From assembly GCF_009363095.1 (NCBI RefSeq), contig NZ_CP045295.1, positions 124,001 to 188,000 of the forward strand: 64,000 bases of DNA, in the 5' to 3' direction. A program made the position numbers and the translations under genes. Below are positions 43,815 to 52,468 of the stretch, in pieces (the first letter of the stretch is position 1; every line of letters begins with the position of its first letter). A model generated the notes under the pieces. That model did no database searches. It was not told the origin of the DNA and was given only the letters and a program-made list of their open reading frames with translations. Source of the DNA: Paenibacillus cellulositrophicus. Lineage in GTDB: Bacteria > Bacillota > Bacilli > Paenibacillales > Paenibacillaceae.

Positions 43815-44300
43815 TCAGTGTTGATGTGTGCTCTGATTCGGATCAGCATTCGCCTGTGCTATCTCTTTCTCTGAAACGTTACCTATAACCAGCTGCCTGC
43901 GCGGCATGTTATGCATACCGCGGGCAGACACGTGTGCGATAACATAATAAATGCCTTCTGACGGGAACTCTTTTTCAATGCTGTATACACCTTCACCCTG
44001 ATGCTTACCTTTAAGCGTCTCGTGATTTTTATCGCCCCACTTCCATACCTCGAACTCTACCTCTTTGGCATCGTTGACTGCGTCCCCTCCCTGTGAGACG
44101 CTTGCGCTTATCGTAACAGGCTGATTCAGTACGATCTTATCTGGGCTAGTTTTGATGTCTACGTTAATAATGTCCTGGAAAATGCCTTGCCCGGATTCCT
44201 TGTCATACGCCGAATCTGAACATGCAGACAATATGAACAGGCCGGTAGTTACAATCGCTACAGATACTGCTTTATGCATCTTACTGTTCACCAATCCCAT
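43815..44300 (-). CDS. FixH/YtkA-like lipoprotein
   Basis: Up to 161 residues. Lipobox LFILSAC, then a beta-sandwich of the YtkA type: VDIKTSPDKIVLNQPVTISA, VEFEVWKWGDKNHETLKGK, YSIEKEFPSEGIYYVIAHVS and a His/Met-containing end (ARGMHNMPRRQLVIG) with a HQH tail. Such proteins are tied to cytochrome oxidase assembly and copper handling. The start may be ATG 44300 or the ATG seven codons later, which has GGTGA at better spacing. It overlaps the broken gene upstream. Confidence 0.82.
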   Translation of the reverse strand: MGLVNSKMHKAVSVAIVTTGLFILSACSDSAYDKESGQGIFQDIINVDIKTSPDKIVLNQPVTISASVSQGGDAVNDAKEVEFEVWKWGDKNHETLKGKHQGEGVYSIEKEFPSEGIYYVIAHVSARGMHNMPRRQLVIGNVSEKEIAQANADPNQSTHQH

Positions 44301-44616
44301 ACCCCCTTCTTTGCTCCGATCTTTTCCAAGAGTATCTGAAATAACGTCTGCTTCATGCCGGCAAGCGACTCTTCAGTACACGTCGAGTCCGGCTTGTATT
44401 GCAGCTTTTCAGCACGCGAGAGCTTTGATTCCGTTAAATTGTTCGTCACTTTTGCCGAATTAAAGCAAGGCGGTGTAACGACCCATTGCAACGAATGATC
44501 CAAAATCACCCTTGTATTCCCGGGGGTTGAACGGTCACCCGGATGAAAAGCAAGATAAAAACTGTCAGCACGAAAAAAATACTGATTGCTGAAATGACTT
44601 TTACTTGAGCTGACAT
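44288..44616 (-). pseudogene. Membrane-anchored conserved-looking protein, frameshifted
   Basis: GGGGGAAGGTGA and ATG 44614-44616 start MSAQVKVISAISIFFVLTVF, a clear single membrane helix, but the frame ends at 44506. In another frame, coding sequence continues: HSLQWVVTPPCFNSAKVTNN, RAEKLQYKPDSTCTEESLAG, KQTLFQILLEKIGAKKGVWD and W, ending at the FixH-like start. The two halves form one ~105-residue anchored protein broken near 44510-44540. Family unknown. It could be a sequencing error, because the neighbours are intact. Confidence 0.65.
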
Positions 44617-44670
44617 GAATCACCTTCCCCCTAAAACAAGAAATCACTTACTTGAAATCTTAAATGGAGT

Positions 44671-45663
44671 CTACCTTTTAGACCGAAGTAAATAGAGAAA
44701 AAATGGAGCCCCAATAGCCCCCATAATAATGCCAACAGGAAGTTCCACCGGTGAAAAAAGCATTCGCGATATCAGATCGGAGGTTTCAAGCACAACGATC
44801 CCCAGTAAGGCGCTGCATGGCAATAACCAACGATAATCATTTCCGATCATTAACCTTGCAAGATGAGGGATGATCAGACCTACGAAACCTAGAAGTCCAG
44901 CGACGCTGACTGCTGCGGCTGCCAGCAATGAGGCCAACGTAAGCAGAAAGACTCTTACCCATTCCAGCCTAAGTCCAAGGGAAACGGCGGTGGCTTCTCC
45001 GAGGAGCATGATATTGATCCAGCGTCCGCACAGGCAAGCCGCTATAGCTCCAGGAAGAATATACGGCCATAAAACTTCGACGTGGGGCCAGCTTTTGGCG
45101 GACAGACTCCCAACCATAAATGACAACACCCCTTCTACTCGATCACTATAAAATGTTAACAATGCCGAGATACCCGAATTCAAAAATGCGGACACGGCAA
45201 CGCCGGACAAGATTAACCGCACTGGAACCATACCATTCTTCCAGCCCAGCATATATATGATCAGGGCAGCTATGACAGCCCCCGCAAAAGCAGCGGGTAC
45301 CAGCAGGTGGCCGTATTCGGGTAATGCCAGTAGGATACCAATGCCGGCAACCCCTGACCCTGAAGATATGCCAATCACATGCGGGTCCGCCATCGGATTC
45401 TGCAGCACACCTTGAAGAATCGTCCCCGATAAGGCAAGTCCCATTCCAACCAGAGCTGCAATCAATACCCGTGGCAGGCGGATATTCCATATAATCGAGT
45501 AAGCATCCACATCTTTATGCCCCGTAAGTATGGATATCATATCCACCGGATTGACTTTCACCACCCCAATGCTAAGACTAGCTGTTAAAGTCAGTAGAGC
45601 CATCATAAGCAGGGTCAGAAGCCATGCGCTTCGCTTCGTCAATAGCTGGTTCGTATTCCGCAT
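44671..45663 (-). CDS. FecCD/BtuC-type iron-siderophore or cobalamin permease
   Basis: 330 residues, nine or ten membrane helices; RLPRVLIAALVGMGLALSGT, LQGVLQNPMADPHVIGISSG and a C-terminal PVELPVGIIMGAIGAPFFLY are family signatures. It shares one base with the binding-protein gene. No ATPase gene follows, which is unusual; the partner ATPase must be encoded elsewhere. Confidence 0.92.
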   Translation of the reverse strand: MRNTNQLLTKRSAWLLTLLMMALLTLTASLSIGVVKVNPVDMISILTGHKDVDAYSIIWNIRLPRVLIAALVGMGLALSGTILQGVLQNPMADPHVIGISSGSGVAGIGILLALPEYGHLLVPAAFAGAVIAALIIYMLGWKNGMVPVRLILSGVAVSAFLNSGISALLTFYSDRVEGVLSFMVGSLSAKSWPHVEVLWPYILPGAIAACLCGRWINIMLLGEATAVSLGLRLEWVRVFLLTLASLLAAAAVSVAGLLGFVGLIIPHLARLMIGNDYRWLLPCSALLGIVVLETSDLISRMLFSPVELPVGIIMGAIGAPFFLYLLRSKR

Positions 45664-46664
45664 TAATTCCCTGCTACTGAGTTAGGGTATACAAGTTTTT
45701 TCATGTATTTGAGAGAATCAGCAATTTGGATTCCAGGACTGGTAACAAACATGGAGGGTGGAAGAATGTGAAGGTCACCGGATTTCACCGCCTTCAGAGA
45801 CGACCATGCCGGGTTACTCTCAAGCTGCTGTTGTATCATCCGTTGCCCATCCTCGTTCGAGCCATGAACAACAATGAATAGATAGTCGGGATCCAGTTCA
45901 GCCAGCTTTTCCATGCTAAAGGGTACTGAACTAGGCATCTTTCCTGACGGAAGCGATTCAGCAACATTTTTCATTTTCAACAAACGTGCAATGTCCAGGG
46001 CAATGCTCGATTGTTTTTGCAGTGAGATATTGTTCGCCATCAGCGTAATGATTGCGTATTTAGGCCCATCTGAAGGCAGGGATTGGGTTAATGATTGAAG
46101 CTGTGCATCCATGTTACCGACAGCGAGATTGGCATCCTGCTCCTTATCCAAAATTTTCCCCCATAGCTGTGCGTTTTCCCGAATGTCGGCTATTGAATTG
46201 ATGGTCAAAATAGCAAAAGGGATTCCGGCGTCGGTAAAAGTGTCAATCAGGTTTTGATGGAATAGCGGTTGTCCAATCACCAAATCTGGTTTCAGTTTCA
46301 TAATTTGCTCCATGTTCACACTGTTTATGGCTCCGACTTGCTGGACATCTGCCGCTTTCTCCGGGATATCGACGCCTGGAGAAGTTGCAATGCCCACGGC
46401 TTCTCCGCCTAGTTGATAGAAAAGTTCTGTAATTTCATTGTTAAGGATGACGATACGCTCCGGCTTGTTTTCTAATGTAATGCTCCTACCGCTGTTATCT
46501 TCAAAAGTAAGAAAGTGCTTATTCGTTTTATTGCTATCGTGTAAATCAGTCGTTTCAGTGCCGCTACTTGCTTGCCGCGATGGGATGGCTGGCGAATTTC
46601 CGCACCCCGCCATAATCAGCAGCCCTAGAATCAAGGTCCATGTCAACCCATTTTTCCATGCCAT
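45663..46664 (-). CDS. Iron-siderophore/cobalamin-type substrate-binding lipoprotein
   Basis: 333 residues. Lipobox LLIMAGC (Cys21), then a FecB/BtuF-like fold: RSITLENKPERIVILNNEIT, VGAINSVNMEQIMKLKPDLV, PSSVPFSMEKLAELDPDYLF. It feeds the overlapping permease. No specific ligand can be read from sequence. Confidence 0.9.
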   Translation of the reverse strand: MAWKNGLTWTLILGLLIMAGCGNSPAIPSRQASSGTETTDLHDSNKTNKHFLTFEDNSGRSITLENKPERIVILNNEITELFYQLGGEAVGIATSPGVDIPEKAADVQQVGAINSVNMEQIMKLKPDLVIGQPLFHQNLIDTFTDAGIPFAILTINSIADIRENAQLWGKILDKEQDANLAVGNMDAQLQSLTQSLPSDGPKYAIITLMANNISLQKQSSIALDIARLLKMKNVAESLPSGKMPSSVPFSMEKLAELDPDYLFIVVHGSNEDGQRMIQQQLESNPAWSSLKAVKSGDLHILPPSMFVTSPGIQIADSLKYMKKLVYPNSVAGN

Positions 46665-47163
46665 TCAAACCTACCTCTTCTCTTGCATGTTTTATTCCAC
46701 GCTCTCATGACAGCTTGTTCATTGTTCTCGCTCCTTTCTTCAATGGTTACTATATGACAGTCGGAAGAGGATCGAACAGACTCGAACGAGCTATAAAATC
46801 AAAAAAAAATGAACAACCTGCATCAGAATCACCTTCCAAAGGGAACATAGTTAAGGAAGAAAAGTATACTTTTACCTTCTTTCATACCTGTTTTATCTGA
46901 ATAACCCCATAGCGTCCTTTAAGTTTGTCTCCCTTGTAAAACTTGATAGCTTTAATTGCAAAATACAAGAAAAGTTCACAACATTATGAAAGTAATAGCC
47001 CTTATGAGTTATTGGCGTATTGTTCGACCTAGGTATAATTAATATCGTTAAAAATCCAGATCCGACTGGACAAGTAAAGAAATATCCGAAAAGGAATAGC
47101 TTACAGCCAAAATTGGCCAAAAGTGGCATAACGCATCATTTAAAAACGGAGGCTTGCTTACGA
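46665..47163. other. Divergent intergenic region, iron-type operon / PepSY gene
   Basis: About 500 A/T-rich bases between the FecB-type gene and the PepSY gene. It must hold two divergent promoters. I looked for a Fur-type box (GATAATGATWATCATTATC-like) and saw no convincing match. A frame upstream of the PepSY start stays open from 47020 but has no ribosome binding site. Confidence 0.4.
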
Positions 47164-48534
47164 ATGAATAAAAATAAGTATAATCGGTTTTGGCGGTGGC
47201 ATTTTTATGCCGCGTTATTTATTACTCCCTTGCTTATTACATTAACTTTAAGTGGAATCGGGTATTTGTTTTATCCAAATATTGAGAATAAAATATATGA
47301 CCATTTATTTTTCGGGGACGGTGCTCAGACGGAACAGCTCACGATTGACGAAGGAATTGAAAAAGCATCGCGGCAATATAAGGATTACTCTGTCTCAAAG
47401 GTGATTATTTTAGATGATCCCTACAATGCACGATTGACGATGACAAATGAACAAGGCCACCAAAAGTATGTTTTTTTAGATAATCATAATCAAATCGTTG
47501 GTAATCAAAATGCAGCTCATACTTTTTCGAATGTCATGAGGAATCTTCATAGTTCGCTCTTTGTAGGCGGAACCGTCGTTAATTATTTGGTTGAGCTGGC
47601 AGCTTGTTGGGCCATTTTCCTATTGTTTTCCGGAATTTATATGACATTCAAGGGAAATGCATTGAAGAAAAAGAATAAATCAACAGACCGGCAAAAAAGC
47701 TTGAAATGGCATGCATTAACAGGAACCATCATTACGATTCCAATGGTTATCATTATTTTTACCGGCTTACCTTGGTCCGCATTTATGGGTAACTTTATTT
47801 ACTCTGCAGCTCAAAAATATCCGGCGATCGGAACTCCCACATTGGCAAAACAAGCACCCACATCGGATATGAATGAAATTCCGTGGGCGACCCGTAAAAA
47901 TGAGGCCCCCACTTCAACCGAGTCTCATGCCGGTCATGCAGGACATGGAAACATGGCGAATATGAATATGGATGACATGTCAATGAACAGCAACAAGATC
48001 ACCCTCCAGCAATTGATGAATGAGGTTGATAAAAATCATATCTCCAAACCGTACTCGATCATTTACCCAACGAGCCAGGATGGAGTGTATACCGTATCTA
48101 AAGGAAGTAATACGGGAGTAACCGGCTTAGATGTTAGCCCATACAAGGAAATAACATCCTATTTTGACCAATATACCGGCCAGTTCATATCCAAGGTTGG
48201 TTTTGAGGATTATGGCATTTTAGCAAAATGGTTTACATGGGGGATCCCGCTGCATGAAGGCCATTTGTTTGGCTGGCCCAATAAACTGTTGAATTTGGTG
48301 GTTTGCCTTGCTTTCCTGTTTGTTATTTTTTGGGGATATAAAACGTGGCTTGCACGTAAAAAAAAGAACTGTATTTCTGCTCCTCCATCAGGCAAAATAT
48401 CGGCCGGGTTTATTGCATTCATGGTGATATTAGGTTTATTGATGCCTCTTTTCGGAATCTCATTCATTATTGTCGCGATAATTGAAGTCATCATTAACCT
48501 TACTCATAAGACAAAGGAGAGCATTTCAAGCTGA
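47164..48534 (+). CDS. PepSY-domain membrane protein with His/Met-rich loop
   Basis: 456 residues from ATG 47164, 11 bases after GGAGG. Four or five membrane helices (WRWHFYAALFITPLLITLTL at the start) and two PepSY-type external segments (TIDEGIEKASRQYKDYSVSK, TLQQLMNEVDKNHISKPYSI). Between them lies a His/Met-rich stretch, about residues 258-276, HAGHAGHGNMANMNMDDM, typical of copper-binding loops. Relatives are called PiuB or PepSY-TM and are linked to iron or copper uptake or ferric reduction. It is divergent from the FecB/FecCD pair. Confidence 0.85.
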   Translation: MNKNKYNRFWRWHFYAALFITPLLITLTLSGIGYLFYPNIENKIYDHLFFGDGAQTEQLTIDEGIEKASRQYKDYSVSKVIILDDPYNARLTMTNEQGHQKYVFLDNHNQIVGNQNAAHTFSNVMRNLHSSLFVGGTVVNYLVELAACWAIFLLFSGIYMTFKGNALKKKNKSTDRQKSLKWHALTGTIITIPMVIIIFTGLPWSAFMGNFIYSAAQKYPAIGTPTLAKQAPTSDMNEIPWATRKNEAPTSTESHAGHAGHGNMANMNMDDMSMNSNKITLQQLMNEVDKNHISKPYSIIYPTSQDGVYTVSKGSNTGVTGLDVSPYKEITSYFDQYTGQFISKVGFEDYGILAKWFTWGIPLHEGHLFGWPNKLLNLVVCLAFLFVIFWGYKTWLARKKKNCISAPPSGKISAGFIAFMVILGLLMPLFGISFIIVAIIEVIINLTHKTKESISS

Positions 48535-48747
48535 TTCTTTAACTCTGACCGGAGCCTGGCGCGGGATATGGAAGGTTCAAGACCTCTTCATCCGTTTGCT
48601 TGGGCTCCTTTATGAACATCTCGGTCTTTTAAGTCTTACCACGCTTATCAAGCAATCACTTGATCGCGGGTTCGTATGATATACAATATAGTTTCAGGGA
48701 TAAGGATAACGATTAAGCTGCCTATTACATAAAACTGCGATCCGTAG

Positions 48748-49143
48748 TTATGGCTCTTTTACTTCAGTTTCTGCTTCTTGTACTTTCTGACTCTCCTGCT
48801 CTTCGACTTCTCTGATCCGTCGATAAAAGTCACTCGACAAATAACCAGCTCCCATCGGTAAGTGTGATATTTCATCTAATCCAATTTTTTCCATATTTTG
48901 AAGTGGACATTTTAGATTAAGGGCACTTAGATACGCTTTTTGACCATAACTGTATTTGGACTCCGTTACATCTGCTACCCATTTCTCGTTCGGTTTAGTC
49001 GCAGTGAAATGTCCATTTTCTCCATATTCAATCTCTTTGATAATGGCGAGCTTCTCATTTGGGGTATATGGAATGCCTGACATGAAAAATGCTCCCCTCA
49101 CAGTAGCAGGTTTTATTATTTCACCTGTCTACTATTTGGGGAG
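48748..49143 (-). pseudogene. IS3-family transposase, internally deleted fusion
   Basis: The frame 48748-49101 joins the OrfA start (MSGIPYTPNEKLAIIKEIEY) to the start of the integrase core (TATKPNEKWVADVTESKYSY, GQKAYLSALNL) and then to a C-terminal tail (EKIGLDEISHLPMGAGYLSS and a Glu/Gln-rich end). The catalytic core is deleted. The element's right end with CCCCAAATAGTAGACAGGTG lies at 49117-49140. A MITE-like deletion derivative is possible if the left end is also kept; I did not find it. Confidence 0.65.
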
Positions 49144-49213
49144 CATATCAAGAGGATGGCCTTAATGCTTGTCGCAAGATTATCTATTTATACAAGTTCG
49201 CCGGTCCAACGAA

Positions 49214-49840
49214 TTATGAAGCGGGTGAAAGCTCGATCCTCGTTTCCAGTCCTTTCAGGAACTGCTCTTCCTCCACTTCCTCCGCAAAGTCATCCCGAAT
49301 CAGGAAGGGCTTCACCGTCAAAAATGTACTCGTCCCCGAAGTCGAGGCGTATCGGCGATCGAAGACGAGGCGGTTCCCGTCAATCTTGCCTTCCCCGTTG
49401 AGTGCAGGCAGTCTGCGTCCTTGATCGTCGTACACAGCAATCCCGATTCGGGTTAACCGCTTCTCCTCATCCCACGTTAGCGTCTCCGCACCCGCCAGGG
49501 TGACCGCGGTCTTCAATCGGGCCGTGATCGGCGTGACCGATACGTCAGAAACCTCGAAGGTAAGGTCTCCCGCACTCGCGCTAGTATCGGGCTTCGCCTC
49601 GATTGCTTGGACGGCGGCCTTCCGGAATGGAATCTCCACGACGAATTCGTGGTCGATGCCGTCCATTTTGATCGTAACCGCTCCATTGAAAGAATCCGGA
49701 GCCTCGCCCGGTTTCATCACATGCTCAAAGACGAGCGTATTCGGGGATGCCTCGCCGGCACTCCCGAAATTCAAACCTTCGTCCTGTGCCTCGCCATCCA
49801 CTGTAAAGAACACATTCTCGATTGCGCTGGAAAGCTTCAT
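49214..49840 (-). pseudogene. C-terminal part of a DUF4179/DUF5643-type extracellular protein
   Basis: 208 codons of all-beta sequence: VFFTVDGEAQDEGLNFGSAG, FEHVMKPGEAPDSFNGAVTI, TFEVSDVSVTPITARLKTAV, RRYASTSGTSTFLTVKPFLI. It resembles the C-terminal half of anti-sigma-factor-like DUF4179 proteins of Paenibacillus. The usual N-terminal cytoplasmic and membrane parts are missing and the frame runs back into the oxidoreductase gene without a start, so it is a 5-prime-truncated gene. Confidence 0.55.
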
Positions 49841-49845
49841 CGCAC

Positions 49846-50868
49846 TCAGCCAACGCGGACTACGACTTTGCCGAATGGCGATTTTTCGCGATAATATGTC
49901 AGGGCTTCCTTGGCTTTGTCGAAAGGGAAGACTCGGTCGAGAACCGGCTTGATCCGGTGCTTTGAGATTACGGTGTTCATCGCTTCGAACTGCGTTCGGT
50001 TGCCAACGGCTATCGAACGCAATCCGTATACATTGGAGACTAGCGCGTTGAAGTCGATCGTCTGCGTCCGATCACTCAAGCCTCCAATCAAACTGATATG
50101 CCCTTCAAAGGCCGTCGACATGATGGATTGTATAAGCGTGCCCGCGCCCCCGACCTCTATGACGCGGTCAACGCCCCGTCCGTCGGTCAATTCGCGTACC
50201 GCCTTATGCCAGTCCGGCGTTACCCGGTAATTAATTACTTCGTCTGCACCAAGCGCCTTGAGTCGCTGTGCTTTGGCTTCGGATGACGTAGTAGCGATGA
50301 CCCGCGCGCCGAGCGAATGAGCTAATTGCAACGCAAACAGGGAGACGCTTCCCGAGCCGAGCGTAAGGATGGTATCCCCGGCAACCATATTCGGGCCGCA
50401 AGTGAGCGCATGCCAGGCAGTAACGCCTGCGCAGGGCAACGCCGCGGCTTCCTCGAAGGAAAGATGCTCCGGGATTGGGACTAACGCCTCTTCACGCAGG
50501 ACAACATACTCCGACAGCATGCCGTTTAGCGAACCTCCGAGCTGCGCGGCATTGGCCAGACTGAACGGGCCATGCGTCCAATCTGGGAAAATGGAGGCTA
50601 CGACTGGATCGCCTGGCTTCACGCGAGTAGTCCCTTCTCCGACCTCCACGACTTCACCGGCTCCGTCAGATAGCGGAATGACGTCAGACCGAACCGGCAG
50701 TGGATAAACCCCCTGGAAAATAATCATGATTTCCCGATAATTCAGCGAACATGCCTTTACCCGAACAAGCGCTTCTCCCGGTCCTGGGACGGGAATGGCG
50801 TGCTCCCTAAAGGAGATTCCATTCAGCCCTTTTCCCATTTCCACATGATAACTTCTCATCTTTTGCAT
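49846..50868 (-). CDS. Zinc-type alcohol dehydrogenase / quinone oxidoreductase family protein
   Basis: 340 residues of the MDR superfamily: EALVRVKACSLNYREIMIIF, SDGAGEVVEVGEGTTRVKPG, AALPCAGVTAWHALTCGPNM, TLGSGSVSLFALQLAHSLGA (NADPH site), DEVINYRVTPDWHKAV. No zinc-binding cysteine cluster is seen, so it is closer to quinone-oxidoreductase-like members. High-GC codon use compared with its neighbours suggests transfer. It lies 18 bases after the NTF2-like gene, so the two form an operon. Confidence 0.88.
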   Translation of the reverse strand: MQKMRSYHVEMGKGLNGISFREHAIPVPGPGEALVRVKACSLNYREIMIIFQGVYPLPVRSDVIPLSDGAGEVVEVGEGTTRVKPGDPVVASIFPDWTHGPFSLANAAQLGGSLNGMLSEYVVLREEALVPIPEHLSFEEAAALPCAGVTAWHALTCGPNMVAGDTILTLGSGSVSLFALQLAHSLGARVIATTSSEAKAQRLKALGADEVINYRVTPDWHKAVRELTDGRGVDRVIEVGGAGTLIQSIMSTAFEGHISLIGGLSDRTQTIDFNALVSNVYGLRSIAVGNRTQFEAMNTVISKHRIKPVLDRVFPFDKAKEALTYYREKSPFGKVVVRVG

Positions 50869-50886
50869 CTGTAAGTTCTCCCTCGT

Positions 50887-51270
50887 CTATACCTCATCGG
50901 TAAACTGATAGTCCCTTGCGATCCTGCCGTCTTCCCCTAACAAAATAAATACCGTGCCCGCACCTAGCGTCTTGCCGCCCCCAGACGGCACCATGACCCA
51001 ACCGAGCCTGATGGCGCCGTGATGATGACTGACGTTGTTCAAAGGCTTAAATGTATAAGAGCCTTGATCGACGAATTTGTCGAACGCCTCGACGATTCTG
51101 GCTTCGATGGCATCGTGTCCCTTTTCTTCGCGCGTGTCCGTGCAATGAATCGCTCCTTCCGTCCACAGCTCCTCGATGGCCTTCCTCCGCAAGCCTGCAT
51201 CCGGTTCGTTCCAGACGGCGTTGTACGCCGCCGCTAGCGCAGCTATTTCCTCGCTCACTACATGCATCAT
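50887..51270 (-). CDS. NTF2-like/SnoaL-type small enzyme or binding protein
   Basis: 127 residues of the cone-shaped NTF2-like fold: LAAAYNAVWNEPDAGLRRKA, IEELWTEGAIHCTDTREEKG, VSHHHGAIRLGWVMVPSGGG, LGEDGRIARDYQFTDE. Relatives include polyketide cyclases and dehydratases. AAAGGAGAG precedes two adjacent ATGs (51268-51270 is used). It is the upstream partner of the oxidoreductase. Confidence 0.8.
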   Translation of the reverse strand: MMHVVSEEIAALAAAYNAVWNEPDAGLRRKAIEELWTEGAIHCTDTREEKGHDAIEARIVEAFDKFVDQGSYTFKPLNNVSHHHGAIRLGWVMVPSGGGKTLGAGTVFILLGEDGRIARDYQFTDEV

Positions 51271-51810
51271 ATCCGTTCATCTCTCCTTTTTTTGAATGAT
51301 TTCTCTTACTCAATGTATCACTTAAACAAGACAATTCCCGTCTTGTTTAGAAAGTCGATTTTTGATGGGGGATTGAGATCCGGATGAGCAATTACTTTGA
51401 ATCGAGAGACTAGAATCAACTGTTTTATGGAAAAGATCATTCAATATATGAAAGTACAGTCAGTGCGGAGATCCCATCCATAAATGACAAGGTGAGGTTA
51501 TTATTAAAAGCAGCGGCAGTCTAGTCTAGGTCTCATATGCTCCCCTTTCGAGTTCCTAGTACGTCACTGCTTTTTTACGAGTCAGTCTAATTCTGTTTGT
51601 CGGGTGATCATGTCGTTTGAGCTTAGAGTAAGGAGAAACGCCAAGTCGGACGCACTTCAGGGCTTAGCGTATATTTTCGTTAAAAAGTTGGCGGTACCCA
51701 AGAAAGGATAATTGAAAGCATAAAAGCACAGGCTCCCTTTTGTACTTGCTTATGCTTATTTATTGGTATATTTCGAATTCATTTTTCAATCGTTTAGACA
51801 TCAATCTAAT
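51271..51810. other. Intergenic region with no gene seen
   Basis: About 540 bases without a supported gene. One structure stands out: AAAAGCAG (51506-51513) can pair with CTGCTTTT (51567-51574) across a long arm, then TTTTAC. It may be a terminator or the remnant of a structured leader. Near 51320-51345 an imperfect inverted repeat (ACAAGACAATTCCCGTCTTG) could be the operator of the NTF2-like operon. Confidence 0.35.
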
Positions 51811-51952
51811 CGGCAATCGGAATATGTTCTTGTCCATTCCGGCAATCGGTACAAGTTCTTGTCCTTGGCTCGGGACAAGAACTTGTACCGATAAAACAAA
51901 AAAGCCGCTAAAATAGCGACTTTCAATGGGACTATGTTCTTGTCCTTCCACA
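51811..51952 (+). repeat. Dispersed ~145-bp repeat, copy 6
   Basis: CGGCAATCGGAATATGTTCT to TTGTCCTTCCACA. The 18-bp palindrome is perfect (CGGTACAAGTTCTTGTCC / GGACAAGAACTTGTACCG) and the hairpin is intact. A fragment follows at 52000-52060. Confidence 0.9.
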
Positions 51953-51999
51953 GGTAGCAATCACAATCCCAATCCATGCGCTGCGGCTCCTCCAGACAA

Positions 52000-52060
52000 T
52001 CATGTTCTTGTCCCTCGACAACAAAAAAGCCGCTATAATAGCGACTCTCAATGGGACTAT
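52000..52060 (+). repeat. Partial copy of the dispersed repeat at the end of the 5S remnant
   Basis: TCATGTTCTTGTCCCTCGAC is joined to AAAAAAGCCGCTATAATAGC and TCAATGGGACTAT, i.e. two 3-prime modules around one hairpin. On the minus strand the hairpin plus T-run lies 20-45 bases downstream of the 5S gene and could be its terminator. Confidence 0.75.
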
Positions 52061-52064
52061 TTCG

Positions 52065-52185
52065 TTGCTTGGCTGCGTCCTACTCTACCAGGACCTTTCG
52101 GTCCAAGTACGATCGCGCTAGAGGCTTAACTGTCGTGTTCGGGATGGGTATGCCCGGGACACCTCTAACATCACCACCTAGCAAA
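52065..52185 (-). rRNA. rrf: 5S rRNA gene, probably a decaying copy
   Basis: The minus strand carries core 5S blocks in the right order and spacing: GGTGGTGATG, CATACCCATCCCGAACACGA, GTTAAGCC, GTACTTGGACCGAAAGGTCC, GAGTAGGACGC and a 3-prime end CCAAGC. Total about 120 bases. Compared with Bacillales 5S, the loop E and helix IV side has a deletion (GCGCGATCGTAC where GCGCCGATGGTAC is usual) and helix I pairing is imperfect. With no 16S or 23S body upstream it is probably not functional. Confidence 0.8.
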
Positions 52186-52316
52186 CGTTATTCAAAAAAA
52201 AGTTTACCGCGAGAAATTCACTGCACTTTCTCATCGTTTCAAGTACTACCCTTGAAAAACTGGATACGAAACAAATCTGTATTTTAGCCCCTGCTTTATT
52301 CTTCCAGGTGAATTTG

Positions 52317-52410
52317 GATAACCCCTGGACCGATTAGTACCTGTCAGTTTTATGCATAACATCTACCTCTGGCCTATCATCCTTGACTCCCTGCTATGCT
52401 CCCGAAGTCA
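52317..52410 (-). pseudogene. 23S rRNA, decayed 3-prime tip
   Basis: The plus-strand text GGATAACCCCTGGACCGATT followed by AGTACCTGTCAG mirrors the conserved 23S 3-prime end (usually GGATAAGYCCTCGACCGATT, AGTA..CGTCAG). The next 60 bases match only in patches (TCTACCTCTGGCCTATCATC). The orientation and its position upstream of the 5S are right. The 23S-5S spacer with CTTGAAAAACTGGATACGAA lies at 52240-52270. Confidence 0.7.
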
Positions 52411-52468
52411 AACAGTTGATTCATTCTCTTCATGCCGTTACCGGTGATGCTATGAAGGGTTTACAAAG

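Noticed and set aside
46665..47163. Fur box in front of the FecB/FecCD pair
   Set aside because: I found no stretch close enough to the Fur consensus to report.
51500..51580. T-box or other riboswitch leader
   Set aside because: A long-range stem exists but no T-box sequence, specifier-like structure or downstream minus- or plus-strand gene of the expected type is present.
31261..52129. Repeated short plus-strand ORFs starting MGLCSCPST or MGLCFCPST (31261, 38672, 51926)
   Set aside because: They are reading frames through the last module of the 145-bp repeat, without ribosome binding sites; the shared sequence comes from the DNA repeat.
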